A DNA stretch of 64,000 nt, taken from contig CAXAZF010000003.1 in NCBI GenBank assembly GCA_963973455.1, positions 1 through 64,000 of the forward strand, given 5' to 3'. Below, in pieces: positions 34,188 through 43,573 of the stretch. The notes below the pieces were generated by a model. That model had not been told where the DNA came from and made no database searches. It saw nothing but the letters and a program-made list of their open reading frames with translations. Origin of the DNA: Marixanthomonas sp002364245. GTDB lineage: Bacteria; Bacteroidota; Bacteroidia; Flavobacteriales; Flavobacteriaceae. The translations under genes were made by a program, and so were the position numbers. Position 1 is the stretch's first letter. Every line of letters starts with the position of its first letter.

Positions 34188-34195
34188 CAAAATTA
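34188..34195 (-). promoter_or_regulatory. -7 box (TAATTTTG) of dusB
   Basis: Exact TAnnTTTG on the minus strand, upstream of the GC-rich repeat-like segment, implying a leader of about 55 bases. Confidence 0.45.
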
Positions 34196-34244
34196 CGGAA
34201 AATACGCTAGGAAACAATTTTGAACTAGAGAAGTGTTTCTTTTG

Positions 34245-36656
34245 TTAATTGATGCGCTGTGTCTCGTCTGTTGTTGTAGAGCGGTTATTATCGCGCAAAC
34301 GGGCATTTCCAAAGTTGTATTTAAAGCCTACTGTAAATAATCTGCTTTCAACTTGAGCTGAAAAGTAATTGTCTTGGTTATAATAGTTGGATACTTGCCT
34401 ATAATTCGTTGCGGTATTGAAAATATCGTTAACGCCTGCGGTAATACTGGCGCGATTATTCCAAAAGGACTTTCTAAAAGAAATGTTTAAAAAGTAGCCA
34501 TTTTTAAAAGATGTTGATCCCTGAATAAAGTTTGATAAATACTGTGATGATAAATCTGCAGTCCACGACCTATCTTTTGAAAGTGTAAAATTAGAATACA
34601 CATACCCATAAAACCCAGCCGTATGGTTTTTGTAAGTTCTCGGTACACTCTCTACCGATAAAAATTCATTTTCCAAATAATAAGTAGATGTTATAACGTA
34701 AAAGTACAGCCAATCAGGCAAGTTTCTTGGGGTATATGAAATATCGAAACTATATTGAAAATCGCGCAATAAATTTGCTTCACTGTTTCGCAACGTTCTA
34801 TTTTCATTGTCCTGAAAGGTGAGCGCACTTAAAGAATTGTCTATGGTCTCATAATACGCTTCAAAGTTCCACACACCTTTATAAGAGTAATTCAAAGCTA
34901 TTCTATCTGAAATGGCAGGTACTAACCTCGGGTTCCCTTCATTGAAATTGTTCTCGTTTATAAAGTAACGAAAGGGGTTTAGGCTTTGATAATTGGGTCG
35001 TGAAATACTTTTGGTGTATGCGAACCCAGCGCTATGTTTTTCATTGAAATTATAATGGCCCAAAACCCTTGGGAACAGTTTAAAATAATCATCAGTATTG
35101 GTTTCGCCCAAGGTTCTCGAAAGACCTTCCACATCGGTATATTCGCCCCGTAGCCCTACAACAAGACTAAAGTCGCCAAACGCCTGGTCAAGGTTTATAT
35201 ATTCAGCATAGACTTTTTCACGATAGTTAAAATCATCTGAAAGAGAAGGATTGAAATCCATACCACCCATATCGGTGTCAAAAAAATCAAGTTTGCTGTT
35301 ACTGTCTATGTTACTGTATTTTACACCAGCCTCTAAGCTTCCTTTCCAGAACGAATGTGTTAAATCTGCTTGACCCGTAAAAATGTTCGTTCCTTGGTCG
35401 GCATTCGTTGAAAAACTATTTTCACGCAATAGGCTTCCTGTTGGGTCATTGTATGTCGTGCCCACATTCTGAAGCCGTTCGTTATTATAATCGGTATAAT
35501 TGGCAGAAACAGTTACATCAGAATTTTCAGCATTCAGCAACACTTTATAGTCCCCAGTTATGGAAAGCGTATGACTATCCGACTTCAAGTCGCTTAAAGT
35601 AGTAAATGTACTATCGACTGTTCTTTGGGCATCTTGAATTACTGCAAAGCCATTATTGTCAAGGTTTTGGTTCGGGTTTATAGAAAAAGTTGTAGCCAAG
35701 CTAATGGTCTGCTTTTCATCCAACGTAAAATCAGTAATTAAATTAGCTTGGTGGGCGTTGGTACGGGTAATTTTTTTAAAGTCGGAATTCCAAATAGAAT
35801 TAGTGCTTCCATCCGGATTAAAGAAACGAGTGAAATTCTCATCTTCCTTAAGATTTTTACGCGCGTTAAAACCGTAGCTTCCGTAAAAATTAATCCAGTC
35901 ATTTTTATAGAAATGTGAGGTTCCCAATCGGTATTTAGGATAAGTCCCTTGATTGTAAGAGCCATTGACCGACCCTTTATAACCAATGGAAATAGCCTTA
36001 GAGGTATTGATGTTCAGTACTGTCCCTGTGGCACCGTCATATTTTGCAGAAGGACTGGTAATGACCTCAACCGATTTAATATTTGAGGCATCGGTATTTT
36101 CAAGTAGGGAAACAACCTCAGATGAACTTAAATACACCCGCTTGTTGTTAATGTATATTTCAGGGCTTTGAAATTTAATTTGAATAGACTCACCGATTAC
36201 TACTACGCCCGGTGTTTTTTTCAGTAAATCGAACGTACTGCCCACCGAAAGCGAAGTGTTTTCTACATTAAACACCAGTTTCCCCGCTGTTTTTTCAATC
36301 GTTGGTTTTTTGGCTGTGATTACTGTTTCATCGAGGGTTTCGGTGGCTTCTTGTAAGGTAATTGTATCTATATTTTCTTCAGAAGAAACAGAAATTAATT
36401 TTTCAACTGCTTTAAAGCCTACAAAACTAAAAGTAAGTTTATAGGTTTTTGCTTCAAGACCTTTTACTAAAAAAGTTCCGTCTTCATTAGTAGTTGTCCC
36501 CTTAAAAGGTTCTGTAGCTTCTTTTTCAAAAACTAACACATTGACAAAAGAAAGCGGCTTATTTTCTGTATCAAAAACTTTTCCAGATATCGATAGTTCT
36601 TGTGCAAAAAGTGATGTAGCACAAAGTAGTAAGACTAGAAAGCACAGTCTTTTCAT
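34245..36656 (-). CDS. outer membrane beta-barrel protein with carboxypeptidase-like regulatory domain (TonB-receptor related)
   Basis: 803 residues. A signal peptide (ends LFAQ) is followed by a carboxypeptidase-regulatory-like beta-sandwich (residues 20-105, ISGKVFDTENKPLSFVNVLVF and DGTFLVKGLEAKTYKLTFSFVGF). A plug-like domain (about 120-215, LLKKTPGVVVIGESIQIK ... VEVITSPSAKYDG) and a C-terminal barrel ending in alternating aromatic strands (FTVGFKYNFGNARL) follow. No TonB box is obvious. It fits the outer-membrane beta-barrel family 3 proteins. No SusD-like partner is adjacent, so a ligand cannot be inferred. Confidence 0.9.
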   Translation of the reverse strand: MKRLCFLVLLLCATSLFAQELSISGKVFDTENKPLSFVNVLVFEKEATEPFKGTTTNEDGTFLVKGLEAKTYKLTFSFVGFKAVEKLISVSSEENIDTITLQEATETLDETVITAKKPTIEKTAGKLVFNVENTSLSVGSTFDLLKKTPGVVVIGESIQIKFQSPEIYINNKRVYLSSSEVVSLLENTDASNIKSVEVITSPSAKYDGATGTVLNINTSKAISIGYKGSVNGSYNQGTYPKYRLGTSHFYKNDWINFYGSYGFNARKNLKEDENFTRFFNPDGSTNSIWNSDFKKITRTNAHQANLITDFTLDEKQTISLATTFSINPNQNLDNNGFAVIQDAQRTVDSTFTTLSDLKSDSHTLSITGDYKVLLNAENSDVTVSANYTDYNNERLQNVGTTYNDPTGSLLRENSFSTNADQGTNIFTGQADLTHSFWKGSLEAGVKYSNIDSNSKLDFFDTDMGGMDFNPSLSDDFNYREKVYAEYINLDQAFGDFSLVVGLRGEYTDVEGLSRTLGETNTDDYFKLFPRVLGHYNFNEKHSAGFAYTKSISRPNYQSLNPFRYFINENNFNEGNPRLVPAISDRIALNYSYKGVWNFEAYYETIDNSLSALTFQDNENRTLRNSEANLLRDFQYSFDISYTPRNLPDWLYFYVITSTYYLENEFLSVESVPRTYKNHTAGFYGYVYSNFTLSKDRSWTADLSSQYLSNFIQGSTSFKNGYFLNISFRKSFWNNRASITAGVNDIFNTATNYRQVSNYYNQDNYFSAQVESRLFTVGFKYNFGNARLRDNNRSTTTDETQRIN

Positions 36657-36826
36657 ATTTAGAGTTTGGTTTGTTATCCTTTTTTAATGCGCTTTAAGGG
36701 GAGATGAAGCAAGCTTCAATTAAATACGCTGTTCTACAAATATGTTAATATTATCATAAACCACAAGTATTAAAGTAAATTTTTCGATGAAAAGTCTCAA
36801 ATGCTTTCTTTCGTTTCAATTTAAAC

Positions 36827-36834
36827 TATATTTG
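36827..36834 (+). promoter_or_regulatory. -7 box (TATATTTG) of lepA
   Basis: Exact TAnnTTTG, 31 bases before the ATG at 36866. Confidence 0.6.
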
Positions 36835-36865
36835 CAGTCAACATTTGCTACGGAAGAAGAACACT

Positions 36866-38662
36866 ATGAAGAACATTCGCAATTTTTGTATTATCGCCCA
36901 TATTGACCACGGTAAGAGTACCTTGGCAGACCGCTTACTTGATGCTACCGCAACAGTAACCTCTCGAGAAAAGCAAGAGCAGTTACTGGACAGCATGGAT
37001 CTTGAGCGAGAGCGTGGTATTACCATTAAGAGCCATGCCATACAAATGGATTATGAATTTGAAGGCGAAAAATACACCCTGAATTTAATTGACACGCCAG
37101 GGCACGTAGATTTCTCATATGAAGTTTCCCGAAGTATCGCAGCTTGTGAAGGGGCTTTATTGGTGGTTGATGCTGCACAGAGTATACAAGCGCAGACCAT
37201 TTCAAACTTATACTTAGCCCTGGAAAATGATTTGGAAATCATTCCAGTGTTGAACAAAATAGATCTTCCTTCAGCAAACCCAGAAGAAGTGACCGATGAT
37301 ATTGTAGACCTTTTAGGTTGTGATGCTGAAGAAATTATCCCTGCCAGTGCAAAAACTGGTTTAGGTATTAATGAAATTTTAGAGGCAATTATCAAGCGAG
37401 TTCCTGCACCTAAAGGAAACCCTAACGAATCGCTTCAAGCGTTGATTTTTGATTCTGTTTACAATCCTTTCCGCGGGGTTGAAACCTATTTTAGGGTTTT
37501 AAATGGCGAAATAAAGAAAGACCAGAACATAAAATTTATGGCTACTGGTAAAAACTATGAAGCCAATGAAGTGGGTACCCTTAAATTAAAGCAAATGCCC
37601 AAACAAGTGATTAAAACCGGTGACGTTGGGTACTTAATAACAGGTATAAAAGATGCCCGTGAAGTAAAAGTAGGTGATACCATTACCGATGCAAAAAGCC
37701 CAACCACTAATATGATCGAGGGCTTTGAAGACGTAAAACCTATGGTTTTTGCTGGTATTTACCCTGTTGATACCGAAGAATATGAAGAGCTTAGAAATTC
37801 TATGGAAAAACTGCAATTAAACGATGCTTCTTTGGTTTTTCAACCGGAAAGTTCGGCTGCACTTGGTTTTGGTTTCCGTTGTGGGTTTCTAGGAATGCTT
37901 CATTTAGAAATTATCCAAGAACGCTTGGAACGCGAATTTGACATGACGGTTATAACAACCGTTCCCAATGTGTCCTACCACGCTTTTACAAATAAAGAGC
38001 CAGACGAACTGATCATGGTGAACAATCCATCAGACTTGCCTGAACCTTCCTCTTTAAATCGTGTAGAAGAGCCTTTTATAAAAGCAACTATTATCACAAA
38101 AGCAGAATTTGTTGGTCCTGTTATGTCACTTTGTATTGAAAAGCGGGGGGAAATTGTTAACCAAACATATCTAACAACAGAACGCGTTGAGCTTTCTTTC
38201 GATATGCCCTTGGCCGAAATAGTTTTCGATTTTTACGATCGTTTAAAGACTGTTTCTAGAGGATATGCTTCATTCGATTATGCCCCAATTGGGATGCGCG
38301 AATCGCATTTGGTTAAAGTAGATGTACTATTAAACGGAAACACTGTAGATGCTCTTTCTGCACTTTTACACCGTGATAATGCTTACGATATTGGAAAACG
38401 TATGTGTGAAAAGTTGAAAGAACTAATACCAAGACAACAGTTCGATATCCCTATTCAAGCAGCTATTGGCTCTAAAATTATTTCTAGGGAAACTGTAAAA
38501 GCACTTCGAAAAGATGTAACTGCAAAATGTTACGGAGGTGATATTTCCCGTAAAAGAAAGTTATTGGAAAAGCAGAAAAAAGGTAAAAAGCGTATGCGCG
38601 CCGTTGGTAATGTTGAAATACCACAGGAAGCATTTATGGCGGTGTTAAAGCTGAATGATTAA
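36866..38662 (+). CDS. lepA: elongation factor 4 (LepA)
   Basis: A 598-residue translational GTPase. It has G1 AHIDHGKSTLADR, G3 DTPGHVDFSYE, G4 NKIDLP, an EF-G-like domain II, and the LepA-specific C-terminal domain (residues about 480-598, ending KKGKKRMRAVGNVEIPQEAFMAVL). It acts on stalled or mistranslocated ribosomes. ATG 36866 gives the conserved MKNIRNFCIIAHIDHG start; a TTG seven codons upstream is rejected. Confidence 0.97.
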   Translation: MKNIRNFCIIAHIDHGKSTLADRLLDATATVTSREKQEQLLDSMDLERERGITIKSHAIQMDYEFEGEKYTLNLIDTPGHVDFSYEVSRSIAACEGALLVVDAAQSIQAQTISNLYLALENDLEIIPVLNKIDLPSANPEEVTDDIVDLLGCDAEEIIPASAKTGLGINEILEAIIKRVPAPKGNPNESLQALIFDSVYNPFRGVETYFRVLNGEIKKDQNIKFMATGKNYEANEVGTLKLKQMPKQVIKTGDVGYLITGIKDAREVKVGDTITDAKSPTTNMIEGFEDVKPMVFAGIYPVDTEEYEELRNSMEKLQLNDASLVFQPESSAALGFGFRCGFLGMLHLEIIQERLEREFDMTVITTVPNVSYHAFTNKEPDELIMVNNPSDLPEPSSLNRVEEPFIKATIITKAEFVGPVMSLCIEKRGEIVNQTYLTTERVELSFDMPLAEIVFDFYDRLKTVSRGYASFDYAPIGMRESHLVKVDVLLNGNTVDALSALLHRDNAYDIGKRMCEKLKELIPRQQFDIPIQAAIGSKIISRETVKALRKDVTAKCYGGDISRKRKLLEKQKKGKKRMRAVGNVEIPQEAFMAVLKLND

Positions 38663-38670
38663 ACAAACTA

Positions 38671-38907
38671 TCATCCGCCTCCACAAGTAACGCCAGCTTC
38701 TTCTAAACCAGCTATGTAAACATCATAATCAGTATCCGTATTTTCACCGTTCACGGTAGCATTGTCATTTTGGTCGCGGCAAACTTCAAAAGCGGTGGTT
38801 TCGGGAGAATTGCAGGTTACGCAAGAAATGGAAGTATCGTCTTCGCAAGAAAAAAGAAATAAAATTGAAAATACCGCTAGTGGTTTCAGGAATATATCTT
38901 TTTTCAT
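38671..38907 (-). CDS. small Cys-containing lipoprotein
   Basis: 78 residues with a lipoprotein signal (lipobox LFSC, Cys21). The mature part is acidic with a CxxC (SCVTCNSPE), a further Cys in FEVCRDQN and a last Cys in the tail VTCGGG. I recall small flavobacterial lipoproteins with the same Cys spacing and a DTDYDVYIAGLE-like segment; function unknown. It ends 8 bases from the convergent lepA stop and may be the last gene after the antiporter (42-base gap, same strand). Confidence 0.72.
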   Translation of the reverse strand: MKKDIFLKPLAVFSILFLFSCEDDTSISCVTCNSPETTAFEVCRDQNDNATVNGENTDTDYDVYIAGLEEAGVTCGGG

Positions 38908-38949
38908 AACGAAGAAACTTTATTGAAAAACGGAAACATACTTGTTTTA

Positions 38950-40824
38950 TTATGAGTTTTCATCTTGTATGGTATCCTCTTCCTCTTTGGTGGCGTTTAC
39001 AACATCTTCAAAATCGATTGGTTTTCCAAGATATACCAATTGACTGCCTTCTGTAATTTCCATTTCTTGAGGGTTTTCAATGAGGTCTATATGGTTTTCA
39101 TCGTTTTTCACAAAGAGGGCAACTGCATTTTCTTCCTCTTCAATATACCCTAGCAATTTCATAAACTTAGATTGTGTGTCTATTGGCAACTCTTGTATAG
39201 AAGGGAAGTCACGGGCCACTTCAGTAAAGCGCACATAATCATGGGTGGTTGAAAAAAGCTCTTCTGAAGAAAGGGTGTTTTTTATTTTTCTTTCTTCAGA
39301 ATTCATTAATCTAAATGATCCATTTTCACCAAAAATATCCCCATATCTTGAAATAGCTTGTTTATTAATTTCGTCATTACCTGTCATTGCTAATAGATAA
39401 CCTACATCGTTCAATTCGATATTATCTGAAAGATCATCCGAATAAATATTTCCATTGATGGCCTCAAGTCCTAACTCTCTAGCTTTTTCAATATTTAAGC
39501 GGTTGGTGTCGACCAATACCACGTGACGATTATTTTTCTGAAGATACGTTCCAATTAGCCTAGAAACTTTTGAAGCGCCTACAATCATAATTCCTTCCGA
39601 AGTTTTTAAGAAAACCCCAACTGCCGAAGCAAAGAATCGAGCTGAAGCTGCATTTAATAAAACCGTAACGAGTACTACTGCAAAAACTAATGGTGTAATG
39701 TATTCGGCCCCAGGAACACCTTCATTTACTAATTTAGTACCAAAAAGCGATGCAATACCGGCAGCAACAATACCACGTGGGCCTACCCAACTAATAAACA
39801 GTTTTTCATTTATTTTTAAACTGGATCCTGTAGTACTCAAAAATACCGCTAGCGGCCGAAGTACAAAAATGATAATGGCTAGTAAAATGCCTGTTTTCCA
39901 GTTGTAAACCAATAAAAGATCTTCTAAGCTAATATTGGCTGCCAGTAGTATAAATAGAATAGAAATTAATAATACGCTTAACGATTCTTTAAAATAAAGG
40001 AGTTCTTTAAGGCTTGGCAAATCGCTATTTCCTAAATACATTCCCATTACTACCACTGCCAGTAAGCCTGATTCGTGAGCAAATTGATCGCTCAAAACAA
40101 AAATCATTAACACCATAGAAAGCGAAACTACATTTAAGAGATAATGCGGAATAAACTTTCTTTTAATTAAAAAATACAGCGCGTAACCTGCTGAAATTCC
40201 GAAAGAAAAACCTATCAAAATAATTTTAGCAAACTCTATCAAAGCCTGTTTGGTATAGCCCGCATCGCCCTCTACACTAATAAACTCAAACACTAAAACT
40301 GCAACCAAAGCACCAATAGGATCTATTAAAATTCCTTCCCATTTTAAGACGGCAGAAACATGCTTTTTAAGTGGAATATTTCTAAGAATTGGTGTAATTA
40401 CCGTAGGACCGGTCACAATAATTAATGCTGAAAAAAGGAACGAAATTCGCCAATCAAGACCAAACACATAGTGTGCGGCTACACCAGCACCTATAAATGT
40501 TACGGTAGAACCAAGGCTTATTAACTTCCCGATTACGCCACCTACTTTGGTTATTTCACCACGCCTTAAGGTCAGTCCTCCCTCAAAAAGAATAATACCG
40601 ATAGCTAACGAAACAAAGTAAAAAAGGTTTTCCCCTGGAAAGAGTCCTTTTTCACCATTGTAAATAGGCTGTATCCACTGTTGACCATCTTCAGATAGTA
40701 ATGTGGAAATTGGGCCTACAAATAAGCCTATAAGTATTAACGGTAAAATAGCAGGAATTTTAAATTTCCAAGCAACCCATTGTGCTAAAATTCCTAAAAC
40801 GATAATTCCTGCTAATTCAACCAT
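38950..40824 (-). CDS. cation:proton antiporter with C-terminal TrkA-type domains (CPA1, NhaP2-like)
   Basis: 624 residues. About 12 membrane helices fill residues 1-410, with LFEGGLTLRRGEI and WEGILIDPIGALVAVLVFE (the ion-binding Asp region) and VGPRGIVAAGIASLF. Residues 415-520 form a TrkA-N/RCK nucleotide-binding domain (IMIVGASKVSRLIG), and a TrkA-C-like domain follows to about 600. Such proteins exchange Na+ or K+ for protons under nucleotide or pH control. The acidic tail (TKEEEDTIQDENS) is variable. Confidence 0.92.
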   Translation of the reverse strand: MVELAGIIVLGILAQWVAWKFKIPAILPLILIGLFVGPISTLLSEDGQQWIQPIYNGEKGLFPGENLFYFVSLAIGIILFEGGLTLRRGEITKVGGVIGKLISLGSTVTFIGAGVAAHYVFGLDWRISFLFSALIIVTGPTVITPILRNIPLKKHVSAVLKWEGILIDPIGALVAVLVFEFISVEGDAGYTKQALIEFAKIILIGFSFGISAGYALYFLIKRKFIPHYLLNVVSLSMVLMIFVLSDQFAHESGLLAVVVMGMYLGNSDLPSLKELLYFKESLSVLLISILFILLAANISLEDLLLVYNWKTGILLAIIIFVLRPLAVFLSTTGSSLKINEKLFISWVGPRGIVAAGIASLFGTKLVNEGVPGAEYITPLVFAVVLVTVLLNAASARFFASAVGVFLKTSEGIMIVGASKVSRLIGTYLQKNNRHVVLVDTNRLNIEKARELGLEAINGNIYSDDLSDNIELNDVGYLLAMTGNDEINKQAISRYGDIFGENGSFRLMNSEERKIKNTLSSEELFSTTHDYVRFTEVARDFPSIQELPIDTQSKFMKLLGYIEEEENAVALFVKNDENHIDLIENPQEMEITEGSQLVYLGKPIDFEDVVNATKEEEDTIQDENS

Positions 40825-40962
40825 ATAATTCCTTTTTTGTAAAATAAGCTCTTTTGAAATTTCTCAAAAGCTAACTTTTTGTTAAAAATAATACAAATAT
40901 TTCGGTCTGCACCCAAGGGACTGCTTCCCTTTTAGTATTTTGCACACTTTAAAATTCAAAAT

Positions 40963-41823
40963 ATGAAGTTGTACCCCATTGAATCTGGAAATTTTAAATT
41001 AGATGGTGGTGCTATGTTTGGAGTAGTGCCAAAATCTCTTTGGAACCGAACAAACCCCGCAGACAGTAATAATATGATCGATATGGCGGCTCGTTGCCTT
41101 CTTATTGAAAACGGAGACCGCTTAACACTTATCGATACTGGAATGGGTAACAAGCAAAGTGAAAAATTCTTTGGGTATTATTACCAATGGGGAGACCATA
41201 GTATAGACAAATCTTTAAAAGAATACGGCTTTCATCGTGATGATATTACCGATGTTTTTATGACGCACTTACACTTTGACCATTGCGGTGGAAGTATACA
41301 ATGGAATAAAGACCGAACCGGTTACGAACCAGCTTTTAAAAATGCTAAGTTTTGGAGCAATAAAGATCATTGGGATTGGGCTGTAAATCCAAATGCACGT
41401 GAAAAAGCTTCTTTTTTGAAAGAAAACATATTACCCATGCAAGAAAGCGGTCACCTTAATTTTGTTGATAAACCAACTGGTGACTTTGCTGAAACCAACG
41501 AAATGGATTTCGGCATTCTATTTGCAGATGGTCATACCAATAAACAAATGATACCTCACATAAATTATAAAGGGAAAAAATTGGTTTTTATGGCAGATCT
41601 TTTGCCCACGGCCGGTCATTTACCTTTGCCATATGTTATGGGGTATGATACCAGACCCTTATTAACGCTACCTGAAAAAGAAAAGTTTCTCAATCAAGCA
41701 GCTGACAATAATTATTATCTTTTTTTAGAGCACGATGCTCACAACCAAATAATTACCGTAAAACACACTGAAAAAGGCGTTCGCTTAAATCAGGTTTTTA
41801 CTTTTAATGAACTATTTAATTAA
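40963..41823 (+). CDS. MBL-fold metallo-hydrolase
   Basis: A 286-residue metallo-beta-lactamase-fold protein. The metal-site motif is MTHLHFDHCGG, with additional ligands in FADGHTNKQM and LEHDAHNQI. IDTGMGNKQSEKFF precedes the site, as in AHL-lactonase-like and related quorum-quenching or esterase enzymes. There is no signal peptide. It is 8 bases upstream of the S8 protease gene and probably cotranscribed. Substrate unknown. Confidence 0.88.
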   Translation: MKLYPIESGNFKLDGGAMFGVVPKSLWNRTNPADSNNMIDMAARCLLIENGDRLTLIDTGMGNKQSEKFFGYYYQWGDHSIDKSLKEYGFHRDDITDVFMTHLHFDHCGGSIQWNKDRTGYEPAFKNAKFWSNKDHWDWAVNPNAREKASFLKENILPMQESGHLNFVDKPTGDFAETNEMDFGILFADGHTNKQMIPHINYKGKKLVFMADLLPTAGHLPLPYVMGYDTRPLLTLPEKEKFLNQAADNNYYLFLEHDAHNQIITVKHTEKGVRLNQVFTFNELFN

Positions 41824-41831
41824 TTGAAAAA

Positions 41832-43508
41832 ATGAATATCCTTAAAATTTCTTTCTTGGCTGCTGCTTCAGCAGTATTATTGGCTGGATGCGGAAGCAGC
41901 TCGGCTCCAATTGTTTCAACTCCTATTGAAAACATCGATACCCTACCACTTAAAACAGCTCCCTTAAATGATGAGCAATACAAAAGATGGGGTGCTACAG
42001 ATCTTATTACAGACACCATCCCGGGGATGAGTGTTGACAAAGCATATACCGAAATACTAGCGAAACGTAAAGGTGAAACCGTTATCGTTGGTGTAATAGA
42101 CAGCGGTGTTGATATTGAACACGAAGACTTAAAAAATGTTATCTGGACCAACGAAGATGAAATTGCTGGTAATGGTAAAGATGATGATAATAACGGATAC
42201 GTAGATGATATCCACGGATGGAATTTCCTAGGTGACATTGTAGGTGAAAATATGGAATACGCCCGTATCGTAAAAAAGTTAAGCCCAAAATTTGAAGGAA
42301 AAACTGATGCTTCCATAAGCGCCGCAGATCGTGAATCATTTGCTTTTTACAAAAAAGCTAAAGCTGAGTATGAAAAAGAAAAGCAAGATGCGATGGCTAA
42401 TAAAGTTAGGTATGAACAAATATTGCAACAAGTAAAACCTGCCCACCAAGCAATGGTTAAAAAATTAGGAAAAGAAGATTACACCGCTAAAGATTTAGCT
42501 GGAATTTCTAACCCTACAGCAACCGAGCAACAGCAAATTGGCATGCTTACTCAAATGTTAAGCTATGATGATTCAGTTCCAAAAGTAGTGGAGCAACTGG
42601 AAAGTGGCATTGACTATTTTGACGGAAGATTAGACACCCACTTTAACCTTGAAAAAGATTTTAGAAGTATTTTAGGCGACAATCCTGATGACATTACCGA
42701 CACAGATTACGGAAACAACGATGTGGATGGTCCAGATCCTAAAAAAGAAGATGCTAAACACGGTACACACGTATCGGGAATTATTGCTGGAGAGCGTAAC
42801 AACGAGATTGGCATCGATGGAGTGGCAAAAAATGTTGAAATTATGGTGCTTCGTGCGGTGCCAGATGGTGATGAGTACGATAAAGATATCGCACTTGCTT
42901 TTCGTTATGCTGCCGATAATGGCGCGAAAGTAATAAACACTAGCTTCGGAAAATACTACAGCACACATCCAGAATGGGTTCGTGAAGCTATTGAATATGC
43001 TGCTTCAAAAGATGTATTGATTGTAAATGCAGCCGGAAACGAAGGTCTTAACCTAGATGAAACGGAAGTTTATCCAAATGATCAAACTAAAACTGGAGCT
43101 GAATATGTAGATAACGTATTAACTGTTGGTGCCTTAAACTACAAATACGGTAGCGAATTAGTTGCAAACTTTTCAAACTACGGTAAATCTAATGTTGATG
43201 TTTTTGCACCTGGTGTGAAAATTTGGGCAACTACCCCATTAGATACTTACGAGTATTTACAAGGAACCTCTATGGCAGCACCTGCTGTAGCTGGAGTTGC
43301 TGCGACCATTCGTTCATACTATCCAACCCTTTCAGCAAAAGAAGTAAAACAAATTATTATGGATAGCGGCCTTACTACAAAAAGCCCTGTTATGTTAGGT
43401 GGAGATGATTCGAATACTGATAACTTCGGAAACATTTCAACCTCTGGAAAGATGGTGAATATGTACAACGCATTGATTATGGCCGATAAAAGGTCACGTT
43501 TAAAATAA
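41832..43508 (+). CDS. S8 (subtilisin-like) serine peptidase, lipoprotein
   Basis: 558 residues. The lipoprotein signal has lipobox LAGC (Cys20). Catalytic residues are Asp90 (VIDSGVDIEHED), His310 (HGTHVSGI) and Ser in GTSMAAPAVAG near residue 480. The spacing between Asp and His is about 220 residues, far longer than in subtilisin, owing to an inserted Lys/Glu-rich helical segment (about 145-285). I take it as a periplasmic or surface protease. It shares an operon with the MBL gene, and a clear terminator follows. Confidence 0.94.
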   Translation: MNILKISFLAAASAVLLAGCGSSSAPIVSTPIENIDTLPLKTAPLNDEQYKRWGATDLITDTIPGMSVDKAYTEILAKRKGETVIVGVIDSGVDIEHEDLKNVIWTNEDEIAGNGKDDDNNGYVDDIHGWNFLGDIVGENMEYARIVKKLSPKFEGKTDASISAADRESFAFYKKAKAEYEKEKQDAMANKVRYEQILQQVKPAHQAMVKKLGKEDYTAKDLAGISNPTATEQQQIGMLTQMLSYDDSVPKVVEQLESGIDYFDGRLDTHFNLEKDFRSILGDNPDDITDTDYGNNDVDGPDPKKEDAKHGTHVSGIIAGERNNEIGIDGVAKNVEIMVLRAVPDGDEYDKDIALAFRYAADNGAKVINTSFGKYYSTHPEWVREAIEYAASKDVLIVNAAGNEGLNLDETEVYPNDQTKTGAEYVDNVLTVGALNYKYGSELVANFSNYGKSNVDVFAPGVKIWATTPLDTYEYLQGTSMAAPAVAGVAATIRSYYPTLSAKEVKQIIMDSGLTTKSPVMLGGDDSNTDNFGNISTSGKMVNMYNALIMADKRSRLK

Positions 43509-43518
43509 AATAATAATT

Positions 43519-43555
43519 TGGGGTTTTGTGCTAAAACAGAGCCCCATTTTTTTTT
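43519..43555 (+). terminator. terminator after the S8 protease gene
   Basis: TGGGG/CCCCA stem extended by TTTTGT/ACAGAG with G-U pairs, followed by nine T. Confidence 0.82.
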
Positions 43556-43573
43556 GAATCAAAAACTACGCTT

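Noticed and set aside
36845..36865. TTG start seven codons upstream of lepA
   Set aside because: It lies just after the -7 box, within the expected leader, and EF4 proteins begin at MKNIRNF.
40847..40872. Hairpin CTTTTGA/TCAAAAG upstream of the antiporter gene as a terminator
   Set aside because: No T run on either strand next to the stem, and no gene ends here. It may be chance in AT-rich DNA.
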